In this document: one piece after another, positions 49,548-60,830 of the stretch
Layout: each line of letters begins with the position of its first letter
Numbering within the stretch: the stretch's first letter is position 1
From: Sclerurus mexicanus
Taxonomy: Eukaryota > Chordata > Aves > Passeriformes > Furnariidae
Length of the DNA: 64,000 nucleotides
Assembly: GCA_013396755.1 (NCBI GenBank)
Contig: VWZF01005468.1
Span: 590,576-654,575, forward strand
Direction: 5' to 3'
The notes under the pieces: generated by a model
Told to the model about the DNA's origin: nothing
The model's input: the letters and a program-made list of their open reading frames with translations, nothing else
Databases searched by the model: none
Position numbers and translations under genes: made by a program

Positions 49548-50221
49548 TTTCTCCCTTTTCACAGAAGCAAAAAAAACCCCAAACTCCTGTTTGCTTCTTC
49601 ACTAATCCTCACCTCTTTAAATGCAGTCCTTCTTTACCTGAATTCTTGTTATAATTTAAAAACACACAAACAAACAAGCAACTAGAAAATAATAAAATTT
49701 GACAGCTTTTTGGCCAAAACAGCACTTCCCACCCTGGATCCATGGCTGGCTGGCAAGGTTATAAAAGTCTGTAGTTGGTCCAGAGAACCAACTATTTTTA
49801 AAAACTCTCTATTCAAAGTTTAACAATACAAGTGTAAGTGCTCCAAAAGGCAAAAAGAAGATTGTCAGAGTTCTTTGCCATGGTTTGGAAGCTTCTATGT
49901 TAAGAAAGAGGGAAAGAGCATGGAATTGCAGTCTTTTCTCTGTATGACAAGCTACAGTGAGCTGAAAAAGTGATGGACTTCCTGACCAGGGTGAACACAT
50001 CACACACTAATGACAGGTAGAAAAGACCTGTTTGAGTGAGCCAAAACCACTGAGGCTACTCTGCTATGGCATTGCCCTTTTCACAAGCACATGACAATGG
50101 TACCTGCTCATGGATTCACTGAACATCCTGGGCTGGTTGCTGGGGTTTCTTTCCACCTCTCCTGTCTCTCTGCTGTCCCTCTCTCCCATTTCAGGGCTCC
50201 ACCTCACTGCTGTGCATGCGC

Positions 50222-50252
50222 TTAGGATGGCACTTCCAGGTATAAAAGGGGC
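50222..50252 (-). CDS. Gene B, terminal coding segment and stop
   Basis: A very strong acceptor (GTCTTTTCTTGTGTTTCAG) ends at 50253. Entering with one base, as left by the 50385-50434 exon, the frame reads (K)PLLYLEVPS and stops at 50222-50224. If instead entered at phase 0, the exon is open much further (beginning APFIPGSAILSACTAV, to a possible GTACCA donor near 50100), which would mean an alternatively spliced or longer C-terminus. The splice site itself is solid; the frame is not. Confidence 0.45.
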
Positions 50253-50384
50253 CTGAAACACAAGAAAAGACAACACTATCCATTAGGCAGTGAAAGTACA
50301 GGGCATGACTGCAGACCTGTCAGTGACAAGTGCTGTGCAAGCCTCTGCTTCCAAGTCTGATGAAGAACAATCCTTCACCTTTAC

Positions 50385-50434
50385 TTGGAAGGAGGAACCA
50401 GAAGAGGATGTGCAGTTGGAGAAATCTGTTTAGT
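50385..50434 (-). CDS. Gene B coding exon (50 nt)
   Basis: An acceptor with a long pyrimidine tract (CCTGTTTTCCTCCCTGCCCAG) precedes, and GTAAAG follows. Phase 0 entry from the 50740-50786 exon gives TKQISPTAHPLLVPPS and leaves two bases. If the donor is not used, a stop follows at once, so the protein could also end here as ...VPPSK. Confidence 0.55.
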
Positions 50435-50739
50435 CTGGGCAGGGAGGAAAACAGGAATATTCTTGCTCTCCCCTATACAGATTACTTTTGAAAACCCCAC
50501 TTGTTCTGACGCTGTCCCAGGCAAGGAGCACACAGGGCACAGCACCAGATGAGAGCCACATGCTGAGATCAAGTGGTGAAAATCTTTCCTGTGTCTCTGC
50601 ATTGCTCCCGCGGGGCACCTGAATACCAGAGATTTGTGAGCAAAGAATTTACCTTCTCAGTACGATCATTCTTGAGATTAGCATAGAAACCTAACAATAA
50701 TATAAATTTTAGCTGTTCCCTTGTTACCTCTTCACATAC

Positions 50740-50786
50740 CTTGGAGTTCTTCAGAATCTTCTCAGTTGTTGTCAAGGAAGTTCTCC
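50740..50786 (-). CDS. Gene B coding exon (47 nt)
   Basis: Splice sites are excellent on both sides: TATTTTTTTGTTCTTTTAAAG before and CCAAG|GTATGTGAAG after. Only one frame is open. It enters with two bases and reads RTSLTTTEKILKNSK, ending at phase 0. The basic, Thr-rich peptide resembles no family I know. A further possible donor (GAGAAG|GTAAAT) lies about 90 bases downstream and would give a longer exon continuing in the same frame (VCEEVTREQLKFILLL). Confidence 0.65.
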
Positions 50787-51389
50787 CTTTAAAAGAACAA
50801 AAAAATATGTTTTGTTACTGTCTTCACCAGTCTGTGAGATATACAGAATTCTTAATAAGACCATCCCCTCTATCCCTGTAAAGCAGCTGTGAACTAGCCA
50901 AGAGCCTGTGTGTTTTCACCTGCTTCACGAGCTACATTCTGGAAATTTTCAGGACTTGTGCAGCTGGGAGTTGGCTAAAACAGTGCTAAGATGGGGCACA
51001 GATCTCTGGGGTTTGCAGCCACCGCGCCCATGGAAAGAAGACTTGACAGGGATGCTGGCAGTCATGGGTGAACCTTCCTTCAGAGGAAATGGAGATGTGC
51101 TGGGAACCTCCCAAGAGAGCAAAAGAATGCTTCCAGACAGTCAGGTGGAGCAGCCTGCTGGCTACATCAACCTGATGGACTTGGCAGCCTCTCCTGCTCC
51201 GGCTGGCCAGGATCCTGGAGTCTGCAAAGCTGCAGGCAGAGTCACTGAATTATTGGGAGAAAACAGATACCTGCATACGCTTATACACAGCGACACACAC
51301 ACACATTTATATACCCACACACATGTATTTATACATATCATGGAGTAAGCTTGCAGGATATATGAACTCCTAGCACAACTATGCCTTAC

Positions 51390-51428
51390 CCTATAATGAC
51401 TAAGCTGTCTCTGTTAGGAATATTAACT
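51390..51428 (-). CDS. Gene B candidate 39-nt exon
   Basis: CCCTCTCCTGCAG precedes and GTAAGG follows these 39 bases. Only one frame is open: enters with one base, reads VNIPNRDSLVII and leaves two bases. The splice sites are good, but its phases do not fit the next exon at 50740-50786. Another exon must lie between, or this one belongs to an alternative transcript, or it is spurious. Confidence 0.35.
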
Positions 51429-51804
51429 CTGCAGGAGAGGGCTGACATCTTCCTGGACAAGATTTAAAGATGCATTTTTATTAGCTTTTGTAGAAGAAAC
51501 ACTGACTAAAAGCTCCTGAAGCTTGCCCAACAACCTCACATTCCCTGGGTTCCTCTAAGCCTGAGTCCTCTAAGTCTTTGTGTAGGAGAGGCCAAATCCC
51601 TCTTCAGCTTCAGTCTGGGCACCAGGCTCTCTTGCAAGGCTCTCCATTTCTTCAGGCCAGAGCAGAGCTCCTGCTTACGTCAGCAGTACTTGGCCAAGAG
51701 AAAAAGAACAATACAGCCTTTATAAATTAACAATATTTCAATTTACTGTAAATTATGCAGTATATAACACAGCTCAGAGGAGTCATTTGTCATTCTTTTG
51801 GATC

Positions 51805-51923
51805 CTTGTTTTTTCTCTCCTTTCTTTCTCTTCCTTCTTCGTTTTCCCCTTTTCACTTCTCCTTTTTTCCACTTCTATCTTTTTGCCTCCTTTTCTCTCT
51901 TCTTTCTACATTTCCTCCTTTCC
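51805..51923 (+). repeat. Pyrimidine tract of about 120 bases
   Basis: Nearly every base is C or T, with only a few A or G interruptions. It is not a simple short-unit repeat. Long pyrimidine/purine tracts can form triplex DNA; no function is shown here. It lies in an intron of gene B. Confidence 0.8.
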
Positions 51924-53022
51924 AATAGATCCCACTATTCCTCTGATGGCTCTGCTCCAATCTCTGCCTCTATGTTATCTGCTAAAATCACTGACAGCAG
52001 AACATCTAAGTGGAGATGCATTCCAGTGTCCTGGAAAGGGATGCATCAAGCAAGCAGGACTTTGAGGGAAGGGAGGACTGGGATACACAAGAAGAGTTAC
52101 AGGCAGGAAAGAGTTGGGGTACATCCACTGGTATAGGTAGGCAAAGAGAGCTTGCCCCTAGCATGGCTGATAGAATTGTCTACAGCACTTCTGCCTGGAA
52201 CTGTCACACCAAGGAAAAATTATATATCATAGTCAGAAGGAGAAAAAATAAACAGAAATGTTTCAACTTTGGCGTGTTGGGTATTTGATCTTATCTGGAA
52301 TGAGTGTGTGTGTCCATGTGTGCATATATCACTGTTGTTATTCTATTACAGAGCGCTGTTATGGAACTTCCCATTTTGCATAAATATTCCTTTTCAGACA
52401 TGTGGTCACTGGTTTAGGGAATATTTACTGTGAAATGCCTCAGTTTTTGCAGACCCAACTTTCCTTGGTTTCATTCTCGGGACTACACAGCACAACCAGA
52501 GCCTTTGCCAGGGATGTCCCAGACACTGCTTTTAAAAAAATTATCCTGACCAAAATTGGAGCTTTGGCCTGTGTGAACTGCTAAACATCATCAAAAGCAG
52601 TGATTAGTCCGTAAGTCACTTACAATCTTTGTCTCCTCAAACTTTAATGTTTGAGGTCACAAGAAAAGTGTAGTTATGGACACAAAAACAGCATTCACAG
52701 GTTGCCATATTTGTTCAAACTCATCTTTGGTTCTCTTCCAAAAGCCAATCCCCCAGCTGACATTTGAAGTGTTGCTCATCTTGCCCGGATGCTTGCTCAA
52801 GGAAGGAGAAATCCCTTCTCCACAGGAAATACAGGCATTCCTCAATTCCCTCAAGAACTTGAGCCTCCAAAACTCAGGAGTCAAACTCCTCCGGTGCTGC
52901 AAAGGCCCAAGTTCTCCATGGACACAGTCCATCTGTGACACAAAGGAGCTGCTTCTCCCAAGCCAGGACCCCAAAGGTGCCACACAACAAAACTCAACAG
53001 ACGCAGCCAGTTCCTGTCTAAC

Positions 53023-53073
53023 CACTGCAAAGTAACTCTTTGCCTTGTTAAGTTCTTGTTCTCTCAAGGTCAC
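53023..53073 (-). CDS. Gene B probable coding exon, 3' end uncertain
   Basis: A strong acceptor (GTGTTTTTGTTTGTCAG) enters at phase 0, as required by the 54151-54313 exon. The frame reads VTLREQELNKAKSYFAV, a charged amphipathic helix, then VRQELAASVEF. The given end uses a GTTAGA donor, which is weak. The same frame stays open to a stop at 52657, 139 codons in all, so the exon may be much longer or even terminal. Confidence 0.5.
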
Positions 53074-54150
53074 CTGACAAACAAAAACACTTTTAGAAAA
53101 CTCCCTTGAGCTCATCCCTCCTGGTCTTGGGATCCATGCCAGCCCACGTTCCCCTCTGCTCTTTCCCAGTCACACACACAACAGTTCTTTGCCCCTCATT
53201 ATGCATAAAGACAAGCTTCCAGGTCCCAGAGGAAAGCACAGACAGACATGAATTTCCTAGTGTTAAAGGTATTCTGCAAAGCATGGAAAACTTTCAGAAC
53301 AGTCAGGAGAGACAGCAAGAGACAAGATGAAACACAGTCTGCATTTCTGAGGCCTTGATTGCACTGAAACCTCTGCAGTCTTTCCCCTTTCCTTGGGGTA
53401 CAGGCCAGCTCTGACACGGTGCTGCTGGGATCACACTGCTGTGAAAAACAATGGGAAGTATTGGTGGGCAGCCTTTACTGTGCCCTTTCCCATTTCCCAT
53501 GGGAGCTGGCTTTGAACTCAGGCTCTTGGTCCTCTGTGCTCATACTCCTTGTTGATCCTGATCCTGGATGTGGGGGGAGAGGTGTTCCCTATTTGCTGTG
53601 GAAGCAACCAGGTCCAGGAGCTGGTGTCCAAGCCCTTGCTGCAGTGCACTCACCCTGCCTGTTGAACACCAGGACGGGCAATTCAAGCAGCCTCACTGGG
53701 CCCCACAAGTAAGTGATAACGTTGTCCTTCAGGCCACCTTCTCAGGCTGGAACTGACCCCAGGCACAACTGTTCATGGCACATCTTCTCCAGGGCTGAAG
53801 AAAGCTGAAGATTACAGTGCTGCCTTTTAATAGACACAAACAGGGAACCATGTCAAAGTAAAATCACAGGGATCTTAATTTAACCCTCCTTCTTCCTAAA
53901 ATCACAAGGCTCTTTGTGCCAACATTGTATTTTGACATGTTTCCTTTCTTCACAATTTTCTGCTCAGAATAAAATGTTATGAGATCACGGAAACCCATCA
54001 CTGGAGATAGTGAAAGGCTTCCTGAATCATCTGTTTCAGAGCAGGTCTCTATCTATCCCCTAGTTTTCACTTGCTGGAAAGTTACCCAGCCATATGTTTG
54101 CAATTAAAGTCTCAGTTCCTCACAGGCTCATGGCAAATACTCTGCTTCAC

Positions 54151-54313
54151 CTGGGTCACATCTCTAAAGGGAATTCCCCCAGACTGGATTCGCAGGCCAT
54201 ATTCAGTGGCAGCTCTGACACAGGTATTAGCCATAATGGAATCCATGTCAATTATGAGTTCATCCATTCCTTTTCCTATCCAGGCCTCCCACTCAAATTT
54301 CAGAGATCTCCTT
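54151..54313 (-). CDS. Gene B coding exon (163 nt)
   Basis: This is the best coding exon in the window. The acceptor TGCATTTTAG is followed by 163 bases open in the frame that completes the codon left by the 54564-54611 exon, and a CAG|GTGAAG donor ends it at phase 0. The peptide begins RRSLKFEWEAWIGKGMDEL, continues IIDMDSIMANTCVRAATEY and ends GLRIQSGGIPFRDVTQ. It has a well-balanced, helix-rich globular composition. The Trp-Glu-Ala-Trp-Ile-Gly-Lys-Gly run is distinctive and should identify the family in a search. I do not recognise it. Confidence 0.85.
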
Positions 54314-54563
54314 CTAAAATGCAACTTGACCCATTTTGGAATGGAGAGAGTTCCTTAGTCACTCCATTTGAGACCAATTAGGCTGTTTGATTTGGGATCC
54401 TTTATCCCTCAGCGCTCTTAGCCTGTCTGTTCCAATAAATGTTGCAAAAAATCCCAGTGTCTGAAATCCCTGCATGCTTCATGGACCCTGTTTCCTACCC
54501 AGTAACTGCACTCCCTTCACTCCCCTTTCACCGACCGGAGTCACTCACAGACTCTGGGCTTAC

Positions 54564-54611
54564 TTTGTGTGTACCAGCTCCATCTCCTTGAAATGCCCTT
54601 CAGATTTGTGC
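54564..54611 (-). CDS. Gene B coding exon (48 nt)
   Basis: A pyrimidine-rich acceptor (CCTCATGGCCTCCACAG) and a GTAAGC donor bound 48 bases. The frame that joins the next exon enters with one base and reads HKSEGHFKEMELVHT, leaving AA, which the next exon completes to Lys. The phase match with the strong 54151-54313 exon supports it. Confidence 0.7.
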
Positions 54612-57282
54612 CTGTGGAGGCCATGAGGATGAGGAGACACAACTGCCTTGTAATGCTTTCCCCTGGCTTAAGAGCTCGGAGCAATCTGTTTTGCAGTGAA
54701 CCCACGATGTGAACATGCTCTCAGAGTTCACTTTTAATCGACCTCCCTGATTTGCTTGAAATATTGATCAAATCTTGACTGCTTCCTTTCCAACACTGAT
54801 GGATGGTCCAGTAAGCCCAAGGGTTTGGGGGGAATTCCAGCCTTTAAACCAAGGATCAATCACAGAGTAGCTGTGATTATTTGAGCTCAAAGCTTTTGTT
54901 TTATGTGTCCTTCCCAGATGTTTCCAGCGCCTCATGTCCCTGTAGACAAGACAATGGTGTGGATTCAAGGCTGTGGAAACACGGTTGCAGGTTGTGAGAA
55001 GACATCTGCCTGCTTTAGTTCAATCTTCGGAAGTTCTCCACGTGTTCCAATCTGAAATAGTCTGCAAGGTTTGTGAAATTAGGGCACAACCACAGTACAA
55101 AAACAATTTAAACCCAATTTAATGCAAACTTTTGACTGAGGAATGAGCCTGAGCACATATTTAACTGTCATCACAACGAAGACAGCCTTCCTCATTAGGT
55201 GCCCAGATGAATTGTTAAAGAAGGGCTGGAATTGGCTCTTCCCTCCTGAGCCTCTGGGAATGACCCTGAACTTTCCGTGAGGGGCTGTGTTTCAGAATCC
55301 AAACCTGAACCTGACCCTGAAGTTGGCCACTCGCCCCCTCCACAGACAGCAGACCTGTCCCAGCCGAAGGCCTTGTGCTGCTGCACAGGGAGCTCAAAAC
55401 CCAGATCTGGATTCTGCAGCCGGGGATCATCTCCGACTTTCCCAGCTTCAGAACCACAATTCCACTTGCTTTATGTCACTTGCCTGTTGGCTTTGGGGGA
55501 AGAAAAAAATACTATAAAAAACCCCAACCAGTAACACTCCAAAAGACAGCAGAGCAAGGAAGAAGACAATTAAGTGCACCAGTACCCACATCCTTATCCT
55601 TTGGGCCTCACAGCATTTTCCTCCTCTTTCCTCTGCCTTTGTTTGGGGGGTTTTATTTCAATTTTTATCACTTTGGCTCATGCTGCCTGAGAGGCAGGAG
55701 ACCTCCTTGGTGTCCTTGAAGTGTTTACTCAAGACTGGAGCACACCCAAGAGGTGGTTTTCAAGGTCCCTGCAAGCGCCTGAAACCCCACACCGTGGGTG
55801 TTTTGCAGAGGGGGTGGCTGCAGCTGGCTCTGCAGAATTTGCCCTCGGGGACAGGTTTGCCTGCCAGTGAGGGAGGGGTGCTGGGACTAAAGCAAGTCAT
55901 CTTCATCCTCCTCTTCTGTCTGTGGAGAAGTTGTGCTGCAGGACAGACCCTGTCCCTGTTCTGGATGATCTCCGGGCTCGCAGCAGCACACAGGAACAGT
56001 GATCCTTAGGTTTCCTACAACGCTGCCTCCTCCGAGGGCCCTCCCTGCACACCCTGAACCCAGGACCTCTGATACCACCCCGTGGAAACCAGACCTTCGG
56101 GCCTCTGTGTCTTGCTCATGCTCCTGATGAAGGCACACATATGCCCACCCCTGCAGCCCTGTAGGAGCAGTTAGGGATCATCTCTTCAGTGGCACACGAC
56201 AGTCACAGCCCAGGACACGCAGGCTTTGAAAAACTCTTTACCGCTGCTACTTTTTATGGTAGGGGCATAAAACCTTAAGATCCAAAAAAAGCAATACAGC
56301 GTTCAGCTCCCCCCTGTCTTCCTTGCCATCATCATCCCTGCACAACCTTTTCAACTTGGATCAAGGCCTGTGAACTATCCAGAGCTGTCCTTATAGGCAG
56401 GACTTCTCCACACCAGGAAATCTGTTCTGCAAGCAGCTTCATCCTGCTTTTCTCCATTTTTAACCCCGGTGGATTTTCACTGAACAGCCTCAGTTTCCAT
56501 CCTAAAGTCTTCTCTCCTGTTTCTTTTCACTGCTATCTGCCTTCTTCTTCTTTCTGGTCCTTCAGATCATGAGCTTTTTCTATGATTTTGAATTCCTTTG
56601 CTCTTTCAGAATGGGTAAAAGCATTTTATATTGATGATAAGGTAATATTTTAAAAATAAACTTCTCATAATCAAACTGTATTGACAGATGTATGAGCACA
56701 TATGTTCTACTTTGACACTGATTTTCTGACACATTAAAAAAATATAACCAAATAAATTTCACATTGGAAAATATGAAATTTCAGAACACTTAAAAACTGT
56801 GGAAACAGAACTTTCTCACATCATGGAAAATATTTCATTTTGGGGAAAGACTGGGTTTTCTTTGCTTTTCTTTTCTAAAAAAAATACTCAAAACAGGTAC
56901 TTTTTAATGTTTGCACAAAAAAAATAACATGTCTTGTTTAAAAATCTCATGAAACACGTCCAGTAGGTCCCAGAGGTGGGTTCATGGCATGGCCACAGTC
57001 CCTACTGATGGTGCTGAGGTTGGTTACGCTTGGTAAGAGACACAATGAAGAACTAACAAACATCCTCTGCTGTTCTGTGTCTGTCCCAGCCCTCCTCCCC
57101 CTGTGTTCCAACCTCTTGCTAGGAGGGAACGCAGGTTTGTTATTGGTTTTGCACCGACCATGGAGCCTCATTTCTTAGGCAGCCTCCCAGGACAATCCCG
57201 GGTTCTTATGTGCAGATGAAATATGGCTCTGGTGGTGCATGCTGACGGGCCCTCTCCATGGGCAGCTTGCAAGGAAACTCAC
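54612..57282 (-). other. Gene B intron, nothing confirmed
   Basis: No splice-bounded exon was accepted here. At 55130-55200, sequence like GAGCCTGAGCACATATTTAAC faintly resembles an old amniote repeat. A+T-rich DNA occupies 56580-56940. Confidence 0.4.
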
Positions 57283-57398
57283 CCGTGGCATTCTGGCACC
57301 ATTCGGAGCCCATTAGCTCTGCTCCCGCTGCTCCTGCTTCCTCTGGCATTTTCAATGTTCCCGTGGAATGAGGAGTGAGCCCCAGAAGAGGCACATAC
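57283..57398 (-). CDS. Gene B candidate exon
   Basis: A full-consensus donor (CACGG|GTGAGTTTCC) ends a segment open for 38 codons in the frame whose exit phase suits the 54564-54611 exon. It reads VCASSGAHSSFHGNIENAR and ends ANGLRMVPECH, Ser/Gly/Arg-rich. The acceptor (CATGTTTGTAG) has a poor pyrimidine tract, and a second frame is open too. Treat as tentative. Confidence 0.35.
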
Positions 57399-57814
57399 CT
57401 ACAAACATGGCACTTGTCCTGCTGCTCCTAATAACTCCTGACACTTGGTTTTCCACACCTCCAAAGAGGTGAATTGAGTTTTCTTTGTTGTGCAGAAGAG
57501 CTCAATCATAGTCAACCATCAGAGCGAATGGAAACTGAATTCTGGTGATATTTGGATCTGAGGCTGCACCTTTGATACCACAGTTTAAGTCCATCTGCCC
57601 AAACAATATTGGCTTTCTTCCCATTGCAGTTTTCTGTGCCTCCAAACCTCACTATTGAAATCAGAAGGCAGGCACAAAATGGAAGAAAGGAAAGGAAAAG
57701 AGAAAAAAGAACCTGTAATCAGATGGGCAAGGAATACAATCTTGAAAAATAGAAAACCTGAGAGGTTTGAACAATCACACACTACCAAGGACTAGTGCCC
57801 CAAACCTGATAATG

Positions 57815-58092
57815 GAATCACAGAATACCAGAATGGTTTGGGTTGAGAGGGACCTTAAAGATCATCTTGTTCCAACCTCCTGCCAAGGACAGGGACAACT
57901 TCCATTAGGGCAGGGTGCTCCAAGCCTTGTCCAACCTGGCCTTGAACACTTCCAGGGATGGGGCATCCACAGCTTCTCTGGGCAACCTGTGCCAGTGTCC
58001 CATCACCCTCACAGTGAAGAACTTCCGCCCAACATCCAACCTAAATCTTCCCCTGTTTATTTTAAAACTCTTCCTCCTTGCCCCATCACTAA
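57815..58092 (-). mobile_element. CR1 LINE 3' fragment, well preserved
   Basis: The plus strand runs from GAATCACAGAATACCAGAAT through GGTTTGGGTTGAGAGGGACC, TTCCAACCTCCTGCC, CCAACCTGGCCTTGAACACT, CTGGGCAACCTGTGCCAGTG and CAGTGAAGAACTTCCGCCC to about CCCATCACTAATGC. This is the antisense of the avian CR1 3' end, complete to its terminal ATTCTATGAT-type repeat and truncated at its 5' side, as usual for the family. It is the youngest-looking mobile element in the window and lies in an intron of gene B. The long plus-strand frame across it is a by-product. Confidence 0.93.
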
Positions 58093-60790
58093 TGCATCTC
58101 TAGTTCACAACATCAGGATCTGCAACATTTCCCCATCACACCAGTGAAAAATATTTCCTGTGTGCAGAGCAAGCTTCCATCCCTGAGGTGAGAGGCACAT
58201 TGTAACACAAGGGTTGGGAAACACTTGTCAGCAACATCTCTTTTAAATAGAAATCATCATGTTCCAGAGAAGGTCACAACCATCTTGCTGAAAAAGAAGG
58301 TGATTAATGACACCAATATGTAAAAATTAAAAAATACTAATTGAAATGGATTGTGAAGTGCTCTTTACTTGGGTAGGGTGTTGCCTAGTTGAATCAAAAA
58401 TCTCTGGGATGTTCTTTAGGGATGCAGCAAGGTACAGGGAGGTCCTGGTCTTTGAACAAGGCTCTATGACTATTGTAATAACAAAAGATCACAAAAGTAA
58501 TCACAGCTCAGCAAGAGCTACAGTTTTCTGGCCAGAAAAACTAAAAACCCGGAGCACCAAGGGTCCGATTTCCACAGTCACCTTCCATCAGCCTAACTCT
58601 GCTCCCACTGCAAAACTCTCACTGGTGGTAGGGAGAACAGCCTGTGCTTTTAAAAATCCCTATAAAATGCTTCTTCAACTTGTCCATCAGCCTAAACATC
58701 CCTTTCTCAGAAACAGTTTTGTTCTCCGTTCCAACATTGCCTCCCAGCCTCTGCAGACCTGGAACCCAAGGGGTCTTTGGTCATGCCTGCCAAGAGTCTG
58801 GCTTAGAGCAGATCCCTTACTGCGCCTTGAGGCCCCAGCAATGTCAGCTAATGCATCACATCTGAATTCCCGATCTCTCTTGCTGGTGCAAGTCACTGGG
58901 ATCCCACTGCTTTCCCTGGGGCCAGGATTTCACACACTGGATTTAAGCTACCACTGAGTTCAAAGGCCATTCCTCTCAGTGTCAGGACTAAAGGCCTCCT
59001 AAAGAAGCCATGAGCCACACTAAGGAAACTCCGAAATCTCGGCCTTTGCAAAACCAGCAGAGGAATTTTCCCTTGGTAACAAACCCCTCAGCATCTTTTG
59101 TTTTGGAAAGTATGAAAATGTTTCCATACATTTTTTCCAAAACACAGCCCTCAGGATTCTCATGTTGCCCCGATGCTGAGAAATCCCCTTGCTTTCCGCA
59201 GAAAAAGAAAAGGACGGCCTGTGGAGTGTTTGAAAGATGGCAGCATCCTCAAGCAACCCTAAGCCTGTTTTGATCCCAGGTTCCCAGGGCTTCTTGCCAG
59301 GTTGTCGGGGGTCTGGCATCTCCGGGGGTTTTGTCTGGATTCTGGGGCCACACTCCGAGTGTCTGTGGGCTTCCTGTCCCACAGCAGGACTGAGCACGGC
59401 ACAGGGGCCCCAAGCCCTGGAAAACCAGGCAGCCGGCTGGCAGGAGCGCGGGCTGCGCTCCCGCAGACTCGTGGCTGGGCTCACCAAAACAGAACCACTC
59501 TCGAGGATTCCAGCAGTAGCGAAGGACTTCCTGACAACAAGGAAAGATTTCCATTAGCAGTGTCCCAGACGGTCCCAACCTGGAGTCAGCGTGGCGCTCT
59601 CGAAAGGTGGAAAAGTCGTCGGCGCAGCCCAGCAGCTACACCATGAGAGCTCATGGCTCAGGAACCTTCCACAGGGCTGCTGCTGGGCAGAAGGGGACCC
59701 TTTCCAACCCTTTGCCTCCCCAAGGCCTGGGGTTAACTATTGTTCTTCTGGCTCCCTCCACACCTCTCTGCAGGGATGCTCCCTCCTAGGACATGAGTCA
59801 CGCCTTGCAGAGAGGCTGAGGAACCCACCGGAGGTGCCTGTCTGGGTGCTCAGAAGGAAGGAGACGCATGTGTCTGCCAGCACTGTGTCTTACCCACTGT
59901 GCTGACCCCAGGTGATCAGAAGGTGCCTGGCCCATCCAAGCCCACGGTGTAACAGCCTGTTCCCCCTCTGGCTTTTCCCCACCTCGCCGTGTGCCGGCGC
60001 CTCAGCGTGTGCTGGCACATGAACGGCGCGGAGGGCCGGCGGGTCCCCGTTACCAACAGGGCCAGACCCGCAGTTTGAGCTCATCACAGATGGTCCCCAC
60101 GCTCCCCCAGGAACAAGGAGAGCACGTGGGCGGCAGCCACCACGTAGGGGAGTTTGCTTCCCAAAACCCCACAGCTATCCCATAACAAAAAGTGACAGGC
60201 CAGGAACCCCTCCAGGCATTTTGGGTGGGTTTTTAACGCAACATTCGGGCAGAATCTTTGTTCCAGGTTCCGCCTGGAGTTTATTTCTTAAGCACACAGA
60301 CATCCAAGACTGGGCCTCCAGCCCCCTGGCTTGTGCAAGAGCTCTTTTGCATGTAAAGCCCTCTTGTCCATGTCCATTTCTGCACCATACAGTGGGCTCT
60401 GGACAACGCCTGGCAGAAAGAAATGGCACAAAATCTGTTGATAGATCATTTGTGGAAGGCCTGAACTCCAGCCAAGACAGATAAAAATAAAAGAAATTAA
60501 AATACTTGTGTGTGTGTGTGTGTTTTATGAAGGGAACATTTATATTTTTAAACTAGGAGTAATTGCATTCTGTATCTGAAATGGCATCTGAAAGTGATTT
60601 AGTGGAACAATGTGGTTTCTGATTGGTGCTTGAACTAGTTCCAAAACATTTTTTATAATAAGCATCATAAAGATCCCAATTATCTGATCCTTTTTCCTAA
60701 CATGGTCAGAGAGGATGTTTCCAAAGAAAAGGCTTTTGGGTTGTTTTTTCTTTCCCTTTGTGACACTGATCCTGCAAACATTTACACACA
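58093..60790 (-). other. Gene B intron, no exon confirmed
   Basis: A 203-codon plus frame at 58346-58957 has no supporting splice context. A CpG-retaining block lies at 59930-60060. An eight-unit TG repeat occurs at 60507-60522. Confidence 0.4.
60507..60522 (+). repeat. (TG)8 microsatellite
   Basis: Eight uninterrupted TG units. A potential polymorphic marker in a gene B intron. Confidence 0.95.
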
Positions 60791-60830
60791 CACTTAATCC
60801 TGTGAGTAGTCCCAGAGAAGTGAACCAAGG
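60791..60830. repeat. Fossil of an old palindromic amniote repeat
   Basis: CTTAATCCTGTGAGTAGTCC followed by CAGAGAAGTGAA parallels 'CTTAACCCTGTGAGTAGTCC / CATTGAAGTCAATGG' of a repeat common in turtles and crocodilians. Same superfamily as the copies at 63.6 and 63.8 kb. Confidence 0.55.

Noticed and set aside
55130..55200. GAGCCTGAGCACATATTTAAC, similar to an old amniote repeat.
   Set aside because: The similarity covers about 20 bases only.
58346..58957. 203-codon plus-strand open frame just right of the CR1 copy.
   Set aside because: No domain, no splice sites, antisense to a gene B intron. Best explained by chance.
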